Shown: positions 51,201 to 63,800 of the stretch, one piece after another
Position numbering within the stretch: position 1 is the first letter of the stretch
Layout of the letters: each line of letters starts with the position of its first letter
Source: Anisakis pegreffii
Taxonomy: Eukaryota > Nematoda > Chromadorea > Rhabditida > Anisakidae
Length of the DNA: 64,000 nucleotides
NCBI GenBank assembly: GCA_035041965.1
Contig: JAPYMA010001232.1
Location: 1 to 64,000, forward strand
Direction of reading: 5' to 3'
Program-made: the position numbers and the translations under genes
The notes under the pieces: model-generated
The model's database searches: none
Told to the model about the DNA's origin: nothing
What the model saw: the letters and a program-made list of their open reading frames with translations, nothing else

Positions 51201-54200
51201 GATCACTTTTATAATTAAAAGATGTATTTATAGAGGAAATAGTGCAATCTAAGCAATTTGCTTTCTCATCACCATTCAACTCACGTCAACTACAACTCAC
51301 ATTAATTAACATTCCATTGCCAAGATATGACATTTCACTCGTAATTCCCAAGTGCAAATGAATCACTATGAGTGAAATGTTTTTGATATGCAACTTTAAA
51401 TTTGAATGAATCGCTAAAAATTGTTGTGACTATAAAATTAGCACCAATCCAAATCTGCATGTTAAAGTAACATGAACCGCTTCCCTGAAGATATGACATG
51501 ATCGAAAAAGAAGATAAACTTCCCTTGAAGAGGACAATTAGTTTACTGAACACTATTCTGACATTGTTGACATTTTCCAAAAATGTCGTAAATGTGTCTC
51601 TAATTCAACGCTTCTCGTTGCACTCATTCAATGTCATATCAGTACCACTACCATACCTCATTGTATTGAATGTCATTGTAACGCAGGTCGCAGGTGTTCA
51701 TTATTCTAGAGCCTCTTTAATGGCAATCAAAGACAATAAATTAGAGGTTTTCATTCTATCATTACCATTCAACAAGCCACTAATAAAAAACTCCAGCAAC
51801 AAACCGAAGTTTATTTCATTCGACGTAAATTCTTAAACTGGCAGTTTTTGGTTGAAAAGTTCACGTACCCCGTTTGTGTTGCAATAAAAAGGGAGAATTG
51901 AAATATAGAAACAAGACGAGGAAATTTTATGACACTTAAACGCAACCTTACGCAGTGAATGTTCCCTAAAGGAGATGCTAAACTGAAATGTGTATTGCTT
52001 TATGTACTCGTGCTTTAATGTACTCAGATAAATTACACAATTGTCGTATTCCTTTTTAGAACACTTTAAGTATGCACTATTAAATTACTAAAAGTGTAAT
52101 GTTGAATAGTTTATCGCTAATTCGGAAACGAATCATTCGAAGATGACCATTGCATAGCGCATCTTTGGCATCACAATTTTGCTTTTTCAAATCCGTTTCA
52201 TTAGCATTATTGAGTTAAGCCATGGACTCTTTTTAAGCCATTAGAGAATAAATTTCGAATGGGTGGTGAACGCTCGATCGCCTTCATGTGATGTGAAATT
52301 TTTTTTTAAATGAAGATGCAAGCTTCAAACGATGCTAAAAAGATCATTTCACTTGAGTGTATGCAAGCAGAGTGATGACTATGTTCAAATGAAAAGAGAT
52401 TCCGAAAAAAATCCTAAAACCTTGCCTGAAAATACAGACAAATAGTTCAAAAGTATGATGCAAACCAAACATCCTTCTAAAATTTTTTTTTAAAAATCAT
52501 TCACTGTTTTCTTCAAGCACGTTGAGGAAAAATGACCTTATTTTAATCTCGATATGAAGCATTTTACGAATTCTTTGAATAGGTTACTCAGTTCTAAAAT
52601 GAACTGGAAATCATTTTTCGGTGATACGATTAATAAATATCCATTTCTAAGTGAAAACATGGCCATAGAACAACGACTCTGGAGCCGGAACAGATGGAAG
52701 CGATTATGCTGGTAGTAATTGCGCACATAAATTACACTCATTTGTCAATCACTTTGAAGCAATAATATTTCAGGGTGGTTTGATGCCTTATTGATCAGGC
52801 CTGTGCACGGGCTCTGACAACATTCGCCACTTAAACAGCAAATACTGCGCAGTTTTGTTTTTATGCGTTCATAAATCCTCAAACAACTTTTGCAGAGCAA
52901 TCGCCGCAATTTTAAACAAGATCGACAAATTGCAGCAAACCGTCTGCTTGGAGAAGCAACGATACACGACAAAAGAATTGATGATGATTTATCATTAGTA
53001 TTGATGTGCACTCTTTCGAAAGGTTCAATGAAGAAAAGTAGCATTGGTGTGATGCGGTCACACAGATACATAAAAGAGAGCATGATGAAGGTCATTTGAG
53101 GTAACGGTTAACCAATAAAGGTTACAAGAAACAAACATCAAAGAATTATTACACAAAGAAATCCAATTACGCTGCATTAACCACGCTGCTCCACTACTTT
53201 TACAAAAAGACATTTTGTAGTGACACTTACAAAAGTGTTCCTAAAAATAACCGAAGAATTACTCTTATCGAGTTATGATGAATATAGTTTAAGAGGATGT
53301 TTAGCAAGAATTTTTGTGAATGTTTGCAATTGAATATCGCTCAGAAGACTGATGCCATCAGTCGACTTTATCATTGCGCTTTTCCAGATTAGAGTGTTCG
53401 ATTTCAGAATGTCTTTTACTATAAAATAAATGAGACTAGTGAATTTAAAGAATCCATTTGGTCAAATGGTAATTTCTGTAGCGTAATTTTAAAAATTTAA
53501 TTGCTAGACACTCCAGCTGAGCCAATGCGTCATCTTTTACATTCACATTTCACGCGCAAGAAATCGCACATATTATGACTCAACCTTTACAAAAGCCTGG
53601 TATCGATACCTCTTGTTTGGTTCATTGGCTCTTTAAAAGAACAATTCGGATATGGTACGGATCATCTTCAATTCGTTTATTCAATGTTTCGTTCGTTGTT
53701 GAACGTACGGAATAATGAAATACAAATGATTGTTTTGTGTGATGAAATTAGTGCTTTCGACCAGATTAGTCCACTATGTGGCTTAATCATAACAAATAAT
53801 TTGTTGCGAAATGCCTCCAAATCTGTTAAGGTGATCGTGAGTGCAACCAGAGTAATTTGACTACTTCATCAAAGAAGAAGAAGCGCTATATGATTTTTCA
53901 CAAAGGCGCCAGTTAGACGAAACACTTAAAAACTAATCCAAATTTTGATGCCTTCATAAATCATAAAATACTATTTTCTCTTACTTTTCTTTCACCTGTA
54001 CTCAAACGAGCAGAGTGGCATAACGAATCGCAATAAGCTGTAAGTTTTAGAGTGCATTTTATTGTTGCTATGCATTGTCGGAGAGAAATACGTTGAAATA
54101 ACGTTAAAATCTCACTGAAGAGTAGGAATCAACTTAAGACTTGAGTATCAAAAAAAAGTTGTACACAATATACGTGACTAAATTTATTTCACGATACTCT

Positions 54201-54726
54201 GATGAATTATGCAGCTCGCTCTCACAGTTAGGAGGAAGAGGCAGCGGATGGAACTCGACAAGTCAGTCGCTTTTCTCAAGTGGATTGTACATACACACAA
54301 AAGAATGTATGAAAGAATTGTGATTTTTACACTCAATTCAAAAAGGCGCTTTATATTCAGCACTGAAGTGGATGATAACGTCATCTAGATTGCAACAACA
54401 GGTTCATGTGAACCGTATAACACAATATAACAACACTCCACATGAAAACTACTTCATCTTGAAACAAGCAGTGTTTTGTTACATTCATAAGGTTCTTTTG
54501 TGCATCCATCGCAAAAGCCACAAATCACTGATGATAATTCGCTATCCGCACGGTGGCGTTAAGCGCATCATTTATCTGCTTGACAAATAAACCGATAAAG
54601 TAAGACTAGACAAACCTGTTTCACAAATGACGTCTTACCGGTACGAGGTGCTCCGGTAATAAGCAACGATTTACTGGAACTGGCTACCCATTTACGGAAT
54701 CGACGTTTGGAAATTGTTCGTTCCAT
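36128..54726 (-). CDS. ANKRD50-like protein: STAND P-loop NTPase with ankyrin repeats, 17 exons
   Basis: Exons on the minus strand in order: 54726-54616, 51179-51015, 50897-50781, 47856-47671, 47402-46937, 46225-46086, 43290-43041, 42197-42140, 40868-40715, 40564-40468, 40170-40052, 39806-39609, 38146-37997, 37799-37497, 36870-36700, 36594-36446, 36293-36128. They total exactly 3,000 bases, 999 residues, every phase matching. Walker A is GAPRTGKTS (25-33). Walker B is LFILIDGCD (114-122), followed by WLKVAATSRP (139-148). A helical domain spans about 194-395. About 16 ankyrin repeats run from about 396 to 944. The tail is Ser-rich and ends in RRSGIATNPKF, resembling a C-terminal motif of human ANKRD50. 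Absence of TPRs argues against TANC. Human ANKRD50 (about 1,430 residues) acts with SNX27-retromer and WASH in endosomal recycling; that role here is inference. The start is uncertain: the frame is open 97 bases upstream to a TAG at 54,823-54,825, and an acceptor-like TTTCTGAG precedes 54,810. Confidence 0.92.
36446..36594 (-). CDS. ANKRD50-like exon 16: last ankyrin repeats
   Basis: Phase 0 in, phase 2 out, acceptor TTTTTAAG, donor CAG/GTAAGC. GATALNIAAQIGHRDLVVLL then GRNAADVAQLAGHEHI. Confidence 0.93.
36700..36870 (-). CDS. ANKRD50-like exon 15: ankyrin repeat
   Basis: Phase 0 both ends, acceptor CTTTGCAG, donor CAG/GTGAAT. MAELIKEYGANFETRDE then AGRTPLMTAVWASNYE. Confidence 0.94.
37497..37799 (-). 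CDS. ANKRD50-like exon 14: ankyrin repeats
   Basis: Residues 738-838, phase 0 both ends, acceptor AATTTCAG, donor CAG/GTAGAC. VVEELLNLGAPIHLQS, EGQSALRIAALAHNEG, then TPLLHTVMIARD. The long plus-strand frame 37,319-37,825 is its antisense shadow. Confidence 0.92.
37997..38146 (-). CDS. ANKRD50-like exon 13: ankyrin repeats
   Basis: Phase 0 both ends, acceptor AGTTGTAG, donor GAG/GTTATA. DGAVALHYASMHSSKELVS and HGNHPLLIAAQHPYVE. Confidence 0.92.
39609..39806 (-). CDS. ANKRD50-like exon 12: two ankyrin repeats
   Basis: Phase 0 both ends, acceptor TTTTCTAG. CGRTALMLASCQGK and NGRTALILAAMHANTD, the most canonical repeats of the protein. Confidence 0.95.
40052..40170 (-). CDS. ANKRD50-like exon 11: ankyrin repeat
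   Basis: Phase 1 in, phase 0 out, acceptor ACTTTCAG, donor CAG/GTAAGT. SDVDIEDMNGRNCIHLAAYH, then NLEIMIQRCKNIDTQ. Confidence 0.93.
40468..40564 (-). CDS. ANKRD50-like exon 10: ankyrin repeat
   Basis: Phase 0 in, phase 1 out, acceptor CTTTTCAG, donor G/GTCAGT. SSGATALHLTLANCAHSEEH then TVVELING. Confidence 0.92.
40715..40868 (-). CDS. ANKRD50-like exon 9: ankyrin repeats
   Basis: Phase 2 in, phase 0 out. SGHEVIVERLLQAKADVD then AEGRTALMAAAFMDH. The acceptor is TGTTTGAG, a GAG site where CAG would be usual. Confidence 0.93.
42140..42197 (-). CDS. ANKRD50-like exon 8: short ankyrin exon
   Basis: Fifty-eight bases, phase 1 in, phase 2 out, acceptor GATGTTCAG. Encodes IDVDECGNGGRTALRAAAW, an ankyrin loop and first helix, and fits exons 7 and 9 exactly. 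Confidence 0.92.
43041..43290 (-). CDS. ANKRD50-like exon 7: ankyrin repeats
   Basis: Residues 396-478, phase 0 in, phase 1 out, acceptor AATTTCAG. Begins PDFVFACSSGELDVVDDLL and ends AVLNMLIEYG; includes the unusual repeat QQWNVLRAAACNNH. Confidence 0.9.
46086..46225 (-). CDS. ANKRD50-like exon 6: linker to the ankyrin repeats
   Basis: Residues 349-395, phase 1 in, phase 0 out, acceptor AACTTTTAG. CEILRNFGADLIEI and SRLLVEAGALLLDQD read as degenerate ankyrin helices. The exon was found because it repairs the phase between exons 5 and 7. The plus-strand frame over it is antisense. Confidence 0.82.
46937..47402 (-). CDS. ANKRD50-like exon 5: helical/winged-helix part of the STAND module
   Basis: Residues 194-348, phase 0 in, phase 1 out, acceptor CGATTCAG. 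GSWFYVDQYSRAL corresponds to the conserved segment that follows the NTPase core in ANKRD50 and TANC proteins. Ends in LIELAYHLAHSN. Confidence 0.92.
47671..47856 (-). CDS. ANKRD50-like exon 4: sensor strand
   Basis: Residues 132-193, phase 0 both ends, acceptor CCAATTCAG. FPKWLKVAATSRP matches the strand of STAND NTPases that ends in a Ser/Thr-Arg; the rest (ELINFIEYRLPQ) is the start of the helical lid. Confidence 0.92.
50781..50897 (-). CDS. ANKRD50-like exon 3: Walker B
   Basis: Residues 93-131, phase 0 both ends, acceptor GTGCTTCAG, donor CTC/GTAAGT. PLFILIDGCDSE is the Walker B strand with two acidic residues (119 and 122). Confidence 0.92.
51015..51179 (-). CDS. ANKRD50-like exon 2
   Basis: Residues 38-92, phase 0 both ends, acceptor ATATTTCAG, donor CAG/GTTAAT. 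Begins LENEPQLVAVHYCTS, the strand and helix that follow the P-loop, then a helix TATLLRNITNQLVSRFP. Confidence 0.9.
54616..54726 (-). CDS. ANKRD50-like exon 1: Walker A
   Basis: Residues 1-37 from ATG 54726. Holds SLLITGAPRTGKTSFVKQ; donor CAG/GTTTGT, phase 0. The family normally has a longer N-terminal stretch before the P-loop, so an upstream exon or start may be missing. Confidence 0.85.
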
Positions 54727-54870
54727 ATTGTGCAAAATTAGAACGATGAAACGGTTTAGCGTTGAGAAATATAAAATTTCTTGAATGAACGAGTGCGGCG
54801 GCTTAGCTGCCTCAGAAAGCGCCTACTCGGCGGTGATCGAATGGGAGGGATTACTGGGCTCAACGATCGA
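54727..54870 (-). promoter_or_regulatory. GC-rich 5' flank of the ANKRD50-like gene
   Basis: A GC-rich patch (about 54,790-54,870) in otherwise AT-rich DNA lies just upstream of the assigned ATG. It contains an acceptor-like TTTCTGAG before 54,810. It may be a 5' UTR, a spliced-leader acceptor region or undetected N-terminal coding sequence (28 open codons in frame). No TATA or other core element is clear. Confidence 0.35.
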
Positions 54871-57800
54871 TGATTTCAGACGAATGATTAATTCATTAAT
54901 TCATTAATTGATGGATTGTCGTGGTTGTTGTTGTTGTTTTGATGGCCAGTGTTTGTGTAATTGCATAGTGAATTGATGATTGTGTCGAACAAATTGAGTT
55001 ATATCCTTCAAAACAAATTATTTTATTAGCTAACTATATCAGCACGCTAATCAATACGTTTGGTTTCCCGAAAATTTGCAGAAAATTAATTTCACAATTC
55101 TCCAATAAATTGAAATTATTTTCTGACGTATTTTCTGCAAGTGTTCGACATTGAGTTAACTAGAAATCTCAAGAATTATTTCAAAATCACGTTGGAATAC
55201 GTCCGCAGTAAATCCTCAATATTCAAAAATTGAGTTTCCTCAATAGAAGCACATTTTAATTACGAATTGAGCGCATGAAATAAACGAACGAAAGCGTTTC
55301 TGCAGAGTAACGCAACATCGCCGATGGATTTTTCGCTTACATTAGAAAAATCATCATCAAACCGACACCATAAACTTTGCGTGAGGCTGCTGACTAACTG
55401 GCTATGTTTACAGTCGCAATCAGATAGAACGATGGTTTATAATATAATATAATACACATCTATCTATCTCTCTTTACTCGTTACGTTACCGTCATTCCCT
55501 CAATCTCTTACGAACAGCTCGACCATAATCAAACAAGCCGAACACACTCACATCGACGGGTAAAAAGTAAACAGAATGAAGTGGAAGTGAAATTAATTAC
55601 GTCCACATTACCGCTATTTCACCATAAAAGTATACCACACCTTATCGTTCTGAATAAATGCTGCTGCTGCTTAAACGACTTACTTCATTCAGCTGTAACC
55701 GATAATGAATAATGAGAATGACTCAATGATAAATTCAAAATGCACTTTCGATGTCATTCTTGCATGACAAATGACACGAAGACAGGAAACACAAACATGA
55801 ATTAAGCTAAAGCAAAAGACAGAATGATCGAAAAGGTATACAAAAAGGTATAAACAATCGTTGATTATAGAAGTGTTAAGCGCGCCTGAACGAGTCCATT
55901 TTTTCGATGAGACCTTAACGTACTTATGATACTTGAATGCGGAGAATATCTTCAAAGCACCCTTTATTATTCTATGAGTCATATATGTTCGACGACGCAT
56001 GAATTGATAGCCTTCAAATGCAACGAGAGAATCGTACACGAGTATTTACTGCTTGCTCTCATTACTACGGAAAAAGTAAGACAGATATGCATGGCGATTT
56101 AATTTCAGTAATCCGTTTTGTGGCGCTTGAAAATTGCAGAGAGAATAATTATAATGATGAGAGCAGAAAACTTTATTAGACAAATTGTACTAAATTAGAG
56201 TTGATTCCGGTAGATGAATCGGAAGAATATTCAAATTCTTTCGACATCACCAATTCCTTCGACAAATCATTTTCCAGTACGCGTACGTATGTATGATCAA
56301 ACTATTTTCGGGCATCGTTCCGTAAACTCAAAAGCAAATTCAAAGCGATATTCGAAGATAGCCTCAGTTTTTGAGCAATTTTGTGGATGGTGAATGTTCA
56401 AAAAATGTTCAGTAGTTTGTTGGACTGATTCGACATAAAATTGTATAATATTTATAGTAAATACGATTATAAGCGTCGAATTGACGAATCTCCTCTAATG
56501 CAATACAAGTCAATGCGTGTTCGGCAATGAGTAGGTGAAACGGCATCGAATTGAATAATGTAACAACGCATCACATAGTATATGCGATAGGTAGCATAAC
56601 GCAGAAGTGTGAAGTATTAGCGCTGGTGACCATATATAATATAATAGAATGGAAAGAACGTAACGACAAAGAACTGGTTGCTTGAGTGCTTTGAGAGTTG
56701 TTGCTATATGGATAAAGGCATGGATAGTGGATGCTAACATCTATGATGCCCTCAATACCCTACTTAAATATCTGTTAACGTTGCTAGCTTGACTAGGAAT
56801 GATGAAACAATCAAAACACGTTTCTTTTCATCAACATTCATCATCAGAGAGACAGCTCGATGTTGAAGCATTAATTTGGAAATCGTTTAACGTTTCATCA
56901 TTAAAGATAAGACTGCTTGAGAAAACTATGCGGAATTACCCGTTTCAAGAAAATGAATTTGGAAATAACATATGCAATATGCAATTTTCATCAATTTCGA
57001 ACATTTCATTAATGGTCTGAATTAAGTGAAAAAAATTGTAGAAGAAATAAGTGTTAAGAGCTGATAGAAGATTGTGGTTTGACTGGCAGGAAAAACTAAA
57101 TATTCTACAAATAGCATCTTTATTGCATGGGTGGAGAGCACTTTACCTAACGAACTTGCGTCATGATAAAGGCGATAGGAGGTAAATGGCAAAAGATGAA
57201 CACAAGTAAATTACGATACCAACATAAGCAGTGAGAGGAGTAAATGCGTTCATGTGATCTTCAGTTCTCTTTCCTTGAAATAAAAAAAAACATTACACTT
57301 TAGTTCAGCGTTATCAACAAACCGAATCTATCATTTGATGAGTAACGCGTATCAAGATGATATATTTCTTTTGTTAAGCAATCATAATTCGTTGTAGCAA
57401 ACGTCCTTTTTAACGTTTATCAATTTGCTTTGAAGCTATTTTTGTCGCGAACTTGAGGATGCCAGGAAACATCATAGCGATCAAAGAAGTGAATGCAAGA
57501 AATTGATGCAGATTACAGAAGACAAGAAATGATTTCATTGTGAACATTTCAGACTAACAATATTTTTCTCAGGAATTAGGCCATTAAATTGCAACAGTTT
57601 TCTCAACAAATCGTTTAACATTCATAATGAGGATTTTTCAGGAATGGAGACAGTAACTCATAAATGATTGGCAATGTTCGATCACTACTATTTTGAGTTA
57701 ATCTTGAAACCTCTTCATACAACATTATAATCCAACATCGAAAAGGTTGCAACAAATAAAATACGCTATGTCGTTATGTGAAACCTATATCACCACTCCA

Positions 57801-60800
57801 TCGTGAGCTTAATTACAGCCTATATCAGCCCACACAAAATTCACATCGACCTCAACTTGAACAGTTCACAATCTCAATAATGAGTGAATATGTCATTTAA
57901 AACGCACCAAGAGTTACTCTTCTGTAACTGAACCATTTTCGTTGTACATTACAAGGAACCGAATTCCGTTTCAATAAGCGCCCCACAATATAAAAACGTG
58001 TGTGCGTGAAATACTGTACTGCAAAAAATCGTTGTTTCGTTTGTGGTTTAACATCACTGTTGTTCTTCTATATTGAGCAATTATCGTTCAAGGTTATTAC
58101 AGTGCTCCTTTAGATATCAATCTAATCGTCTCCAACGTCCGGTGCAAAGCACTGCTGCTTCAATTTAACTAAATCGCAATTTATTCATTCATTTATTTGT
58201 ACAGCTCTATCAATAATCATTATGAATAAAAGGCCCTTTAGTAACACTACAATTTTGAGCGATTATCACTTTCCGCATTCAATTTTCGTCGATCAGCTTG
58301 TAAATCGCATCTCTCCACCTTGGCCTTCCCCAATTTCTCTTTTAACCCTTCGATTGCCACCTGCGTGAATCCTTTTGTCTCATATTCCCTACCTGCAACA
58401 CTGGCTTTCCTTGCTCATCCAAACTATCTTTCCATCATACTTTCAATGGCACGTCTAACTTTCGAGACTGTTCAATCTCATGTACGAGTTTTGAAATGAA
58501 TGCCTCTAAACACTGCGTGCCGTTCAATATTTCACTCAAAAAACCGAAATGCTTCAGAAAGCGCATAAATGTTCAGATGGATAAAGAAGATTTGTGAATG
58601 TGATGTGCCTCAATAAACATAAAACGAACTTCATTAATATGACAAATTATGGGCAGTCATCCGTCACCTGCATAAATTCATTAAAACTCTACGCTCACCT
58701 CTCTGCAACTCATCCCTTCGCCATACACATTCATTCATCCATTCATCTTCTCAGCGACGCAATTAGAGGAGGCATAAAGTTTATCTATGACCGATTCATA
58801 TTTTTATGGTTTTGTTCCGAATCTATGCTTCGCTATGGAAAAACTCTAATGAACGGGATGTAATGAACAAAAAAAATTCTGCACTTTAATACTGAAGAGG
58901 CGTTTCTACATCAGAAATTTTCAAGTCAGCATAGAAATAATTCATCATATATTGAGGCTAATCTGGAAATCGATTTCCAATTCCTTGCTTTCAATCGAAA
59001 TTACTAATGGAATGAAGATGTAATGAGAGGATGATGTCTTGAGAAGGATCAACGGAATTACGACAAAATTAGGATCACCAGTATCACGCCAACGAGTGGA
59101 TAAGGCATTGATTCAATCCATCTTTTGCCGAACGTATTCACAAGATCGCGACAACATCAAAACCACTCGTAAAATTTCACTTCCGTATTACGAAATGTTC
59201 TTAAATTTCGAAACTGCAGTTGCATTGGTACACAATATGTGTCGTTATAAATGGGTCATTCCTTAGATGTCATAGTAACGACCGTAAATAATGATAATGA
59301 GATATACTACTAAAGTAATAGCATGAACACAAATGAAAATTCCGATCGAGAACGAACGAAATAACGATGAGAGAACGCGATAATAAATGCATAAATGATT
59401 CGACATAAGACACCTCATCAAGTAATAATATTCGTGTCGATTCGGAACATCATTTGCCTCAAGAACAATTTTCTTTGTTCGTTTGAAGACGAATACGTAA
59501 TGACGGAAGATGTCTTCAGGGGACACCATTCTTGTTCTATCATTTTACAATGCAATATTAACATCCCTCAACTGTGATCATAAATGACATCAACGGATAT
59601 AATCGCTGAATTCATTAACTAGCAACCAACCTATCATCACATTGAACGCACTCTTTATCAAATCTTCTTCGCTTAACAACCGATGAATATTCTGAGCATT
59701 TCAGTGGAAAAAATTCCGAGTGTTAGGGCAAAGATGCCTTATGACCAGAGAATACGTAGAACTGTCACAGAATGTTCGAGCAAAGTTTCCTTTTCATCTT
59801 TTTCGTTTTTCTTTGTTCAAATTTGAATATTTGATTAGGAGTCGAGCGAGAAAACATGAAGACATCCGTTCTTCTGCGTACGAGTAGTACTAATAACCAT
59901 TCAAATAATTAGCTAGAGGATGTCATTCACAAATTAAATATTCATATTAATTCATAAAGAGAATATTGCAAACTGGCACAGCCATCAGAAAATTTTTCAG
60001 AAAAAATTCACTGGTAACAGTGATGGTCGCAAGAGGAAAAAAGCATCTTCAGTTCAAGCAAAAGAAACTGTTACGACAATAAACACTTTTTGAACACCAT
60101 ATATGAATTGTTGTTTTATTTGTCTGCTCAACATTCCATGTTCGAATAAGAAAGTTCAACGAATGGTTTCAAGAAGTACATCCGAGCCACGCCGATAATA
60201 GTGATGAGTACACACGCAACGACAAACGGATCGAACGATTTAGAGAGAGCATTTTAAGCATGTCATTTCTCGTACTTCAAAAAGCACTAATTTAGTTGAG
60301 TGAGTAGTCGTCATTCGCATGAGGCAATTGATGTTCTCAGCTATCAACGATTGCACACCACTAAAATCAAATAACTGCTATTTCGGTAAAGCATCAGTCG
60401 GAAACGCTCAGCTAGTCGTAATGAAGAAGAAAGCATGGTTTTGAAGGACTGCTCACGAAACGAATATTTTGAAATATCACATCAGCTGCTGAACTGAAAA
60501 TGTTTCGAGTATGGGTTGTTGGTGGGTTGGCTGCTTGGCTGTAACCTAGGATACGAGTGCAGTCGACTGCATGCTTGAAAATTTCAATAAGATGCGGTTA
60601 ATTTGTTATAGACTTTATTTTACGTTGCGTGCCTAAGAAGAATAATCACAAGTGAGGTTCAGAAGGAAAGGTTTGATTGCTGCTCGATCGGTTGCAATAA
60701 TACGTCCAAAAAATGCGATTATCCTACAAAAGGAACTGTAGCTGTATTCTAACAATAATCAGATACGAGAAGGAAAAAGAAGGAAGAAGTAGGGGAAAGG

Positions 60801-63800
60801 GTTAGGGAAGTGGGAAACAATCCTGCCCACGCCATTGAGTGATTCACTTGCAGCGTTATGAGATGTTTCTCCGGCAACGTTCCGTAGTTACGCGAATGAG
60901 CGATTTTGGAATGAAAAGCAATGAACATATTTTTTGAACTTTCATAGAAATATAATAATACAAATATAATATTTGGGGAATTATTCGGTTTGAAATCTCT
61001 CCAACGCCCAATTCGAAGTAAAGAAGTTAGCAATAACAAAATATCATCACTCAACTGAAGGGGAAAAATGCCGAAATATTGAGATAAGCTTTGAGAAGAT
61101 TGAAATCAGCAATTACAAGTTGATGCCTCTCTTAAATCGCTAATATCACATTCTCTCTTCTTTGCACTCAATAACAATAACCACATTTGGGATTATCCGT
61201 CTTCATGAAATTCTAATTTCGAAACTATGATAAGATACAAATCACATATGCCATAAGCATCATACATAAAATAAACAAATCCATCTCAATCATCAGTAAT
61301 TGAAGAAACGCTGAAATTTTGTTGTCGAAGCTAACAATTAGTGTGAAGCATATGACGTGAATCAGTAGAAGTAGACACACAAACTAAAACTATTCAGTGC
61401 AAACACATCATTCAAACTTAGGTAAACAGAATAGTATAAGTTGGTTAAATGAACAACGAATGTAGGAAAATAACGAGATGATCGATTTTTGACGAGTAAA
61501 TGCTCACATTCTTCGTTTTATCTTTTAACGAATTGAAGTGACACTGAAAGTTCGGTGAGTATGATGAAGAGGAACGAAGAAGTTACATCAACAGCTCATG
61601 ATGAGGCTAATCATTCGCAAAAAATAAACCATAAGTGAGTGATTCAAGCAGTTATGACGCAGTGTTGACATCTTGAATTGGTAATCGAACTTAGGTAATT
61701 AGTGCATATGGATTACAACGTTTGTAACATTTCGAAAAAGCTTTCTTTGGGGTTAATTCCGAACAAACTAAATGATTTAGAAACTTAATTCCGAACAAAC
61801 AAAGAATTAATGAATGAACGGACTTATTCGAGATTGTTGCGTGAATGAGCAATGTAGTAGATGAGTGGGACAAAGAAAGGAGGTTTTTGTTTGAAATATC
61901 GACGACGAACTCTGAGGGCGGAGCGATTAGTTGCATTGTTGCGGGAAAGGGGTGGATAATAGATCGAGGTGGATTTCATGAAGGAGGAAGAGTCGAGGGG
62001 ACAGGAAAACGATAGCAAATCATAACGATAGTTCATTGAATTAGCACTGATGAAGAATGATGATAAGCATGGAATTGTAGGAATGGATCTGTTAGTTTGT
62101 TTTGTATGTCTTCATCGTCGTATTGTACTAATATTGTTCGTATGTCTTTGTAGGACATAGCACTCATCCATACTCGAATAAAAGTTCCGTGAATCAGAAA
62201 CACAAGTCAAATCGACTGCACTTTACGATTGTCACTTTTTTGCGTTTATCTTGCATTCCATCTTATCACGTATCCTGATAATTGCTTCAAACGTGATAAG
62301 CGCATGTAATTCAGCGTATATCGTTTCGAATAACTGATTTAGTTGTACGTTGAAAAACTGTGTGGCATTTCCTCTGAATAAAATGGCATTTCCATTTTTC
62401 GATGGTGTTCAATTTCAAAATTCAAAAGTAAGGTTGCGTTTGCATGGAGAAATGCTATCCGACAACTGCTAATGATAGTAGAATTTTGATTCGAAGCTAA
62501 ATTGCCAGCAGCACGTTCGAACACAGTTTGTGAACATCTTATTGAAATGCAACTCAACCATCAGATTTGTCATCAATTACTTTGCATTGCACTTACATGA
62601 TAGACGTTCGATTGATAGAATGTTAGTCGCAACTGAATTGTGTTGAACATAAGATTAATCCCGAAGGAAACTCAGATTGTTACCAATTGACAAAGTTCAT
62701 CTAACTTCATTGTCTGTTTACTTTTCGAATCATTTCTAGAAACACTTTCAATAAAATTTCGATGTGAATTTCAATAGGTATTCCAAGTTGCACGATGAGT
62801 TCGCATCGGTTCATTTGTTGAATGATGCGGTGTATATAATCATTAATTCACTTGAATATTGTTCGAATAATTGCGTAGCAGTGATGGGCATTAAAAAAGT
62901 AGCTGGCTAGAAATGCCGCTGAAAAGCAACCGAAACATTTCGCTGATAATGCCGCCAACTGAAAAAAGTAGCAGCTGCTCCTTTTACTCGCAACTGAACC
63001 ATTTCGAAGCCAACGAAAGTCTGGGAAAAGTCGTTTAAAATTTGGTAGAATCTTTTCGGAGTTTGTTGGAGATGTCGAATTTTATTTGAATGGAATCCGC
63101 TTTTCAAAAAATCGCAACAGTGATAATAAGCAAAAGATGTCCATGCGAGGAGATATTTCGTTGAGCCCCAATATAATAGAAATGAAAGCAGTACCGACGA
63201 GGCTAACAATAACTTTACTCAGCGATATTGGGAATTAATTACGTATCATTTTATACTTCTTTTTATGCGAAAGCAATTATGGGAATGAGAAAATTAGCGA
63301 GCTGTCGAAGGTTAGCGGAAGGAAAGAATTGGCGATGCCGAAAAAAAAGCTTCGCTAGCAACGGAATAGCAAATAATGTGTTATTGTGTATTTATTTATT
63401 TAATGACATTCATTTGCATTGTTTAGATTATCTATTCAGTGTGTTCCCTTCGAAAAATAATGACATTCACTGTTAGTTCTGATTTTTTGAATATTCATAA
63501 GCGATGTTTATCTCACGGTTAGCGACCAATGATACATATATTTCTTAGTGAATGAACTGAATCAGGAACTACAAGTCGTTTTTATATGAATGAGTCTTAT
63601 TTCAGAGTAAAAGATTCAGTGCTAAATGATTCATAATCAAATTCAAATAATCACTCATGGATGATGGATTACATTGTGTTACATTTCCGGTGTTCATCAT
63701 AACCGGCAGATTTCATATAGGAATCTAATTGGAGCGTTTGAAATGATCGAAGATTGCAGAAACGGAAAAACTGAGAGTGATTCATTCATGCACATCACAA

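Noticed and set aside
59039..59266. 75-codon plus-strand frame with plausible composition
   Set aside because: No family match by eye, no acceptor/donor partners found; kept only as part of the geneless right end.
62879..63472. CAGTGATGGGCA at 62,879 as the end of a hAT element closing at CACTG near 63,472
   Set aside because: The flanking 8-mers do not match and the inverted termini agree over only a few bases.
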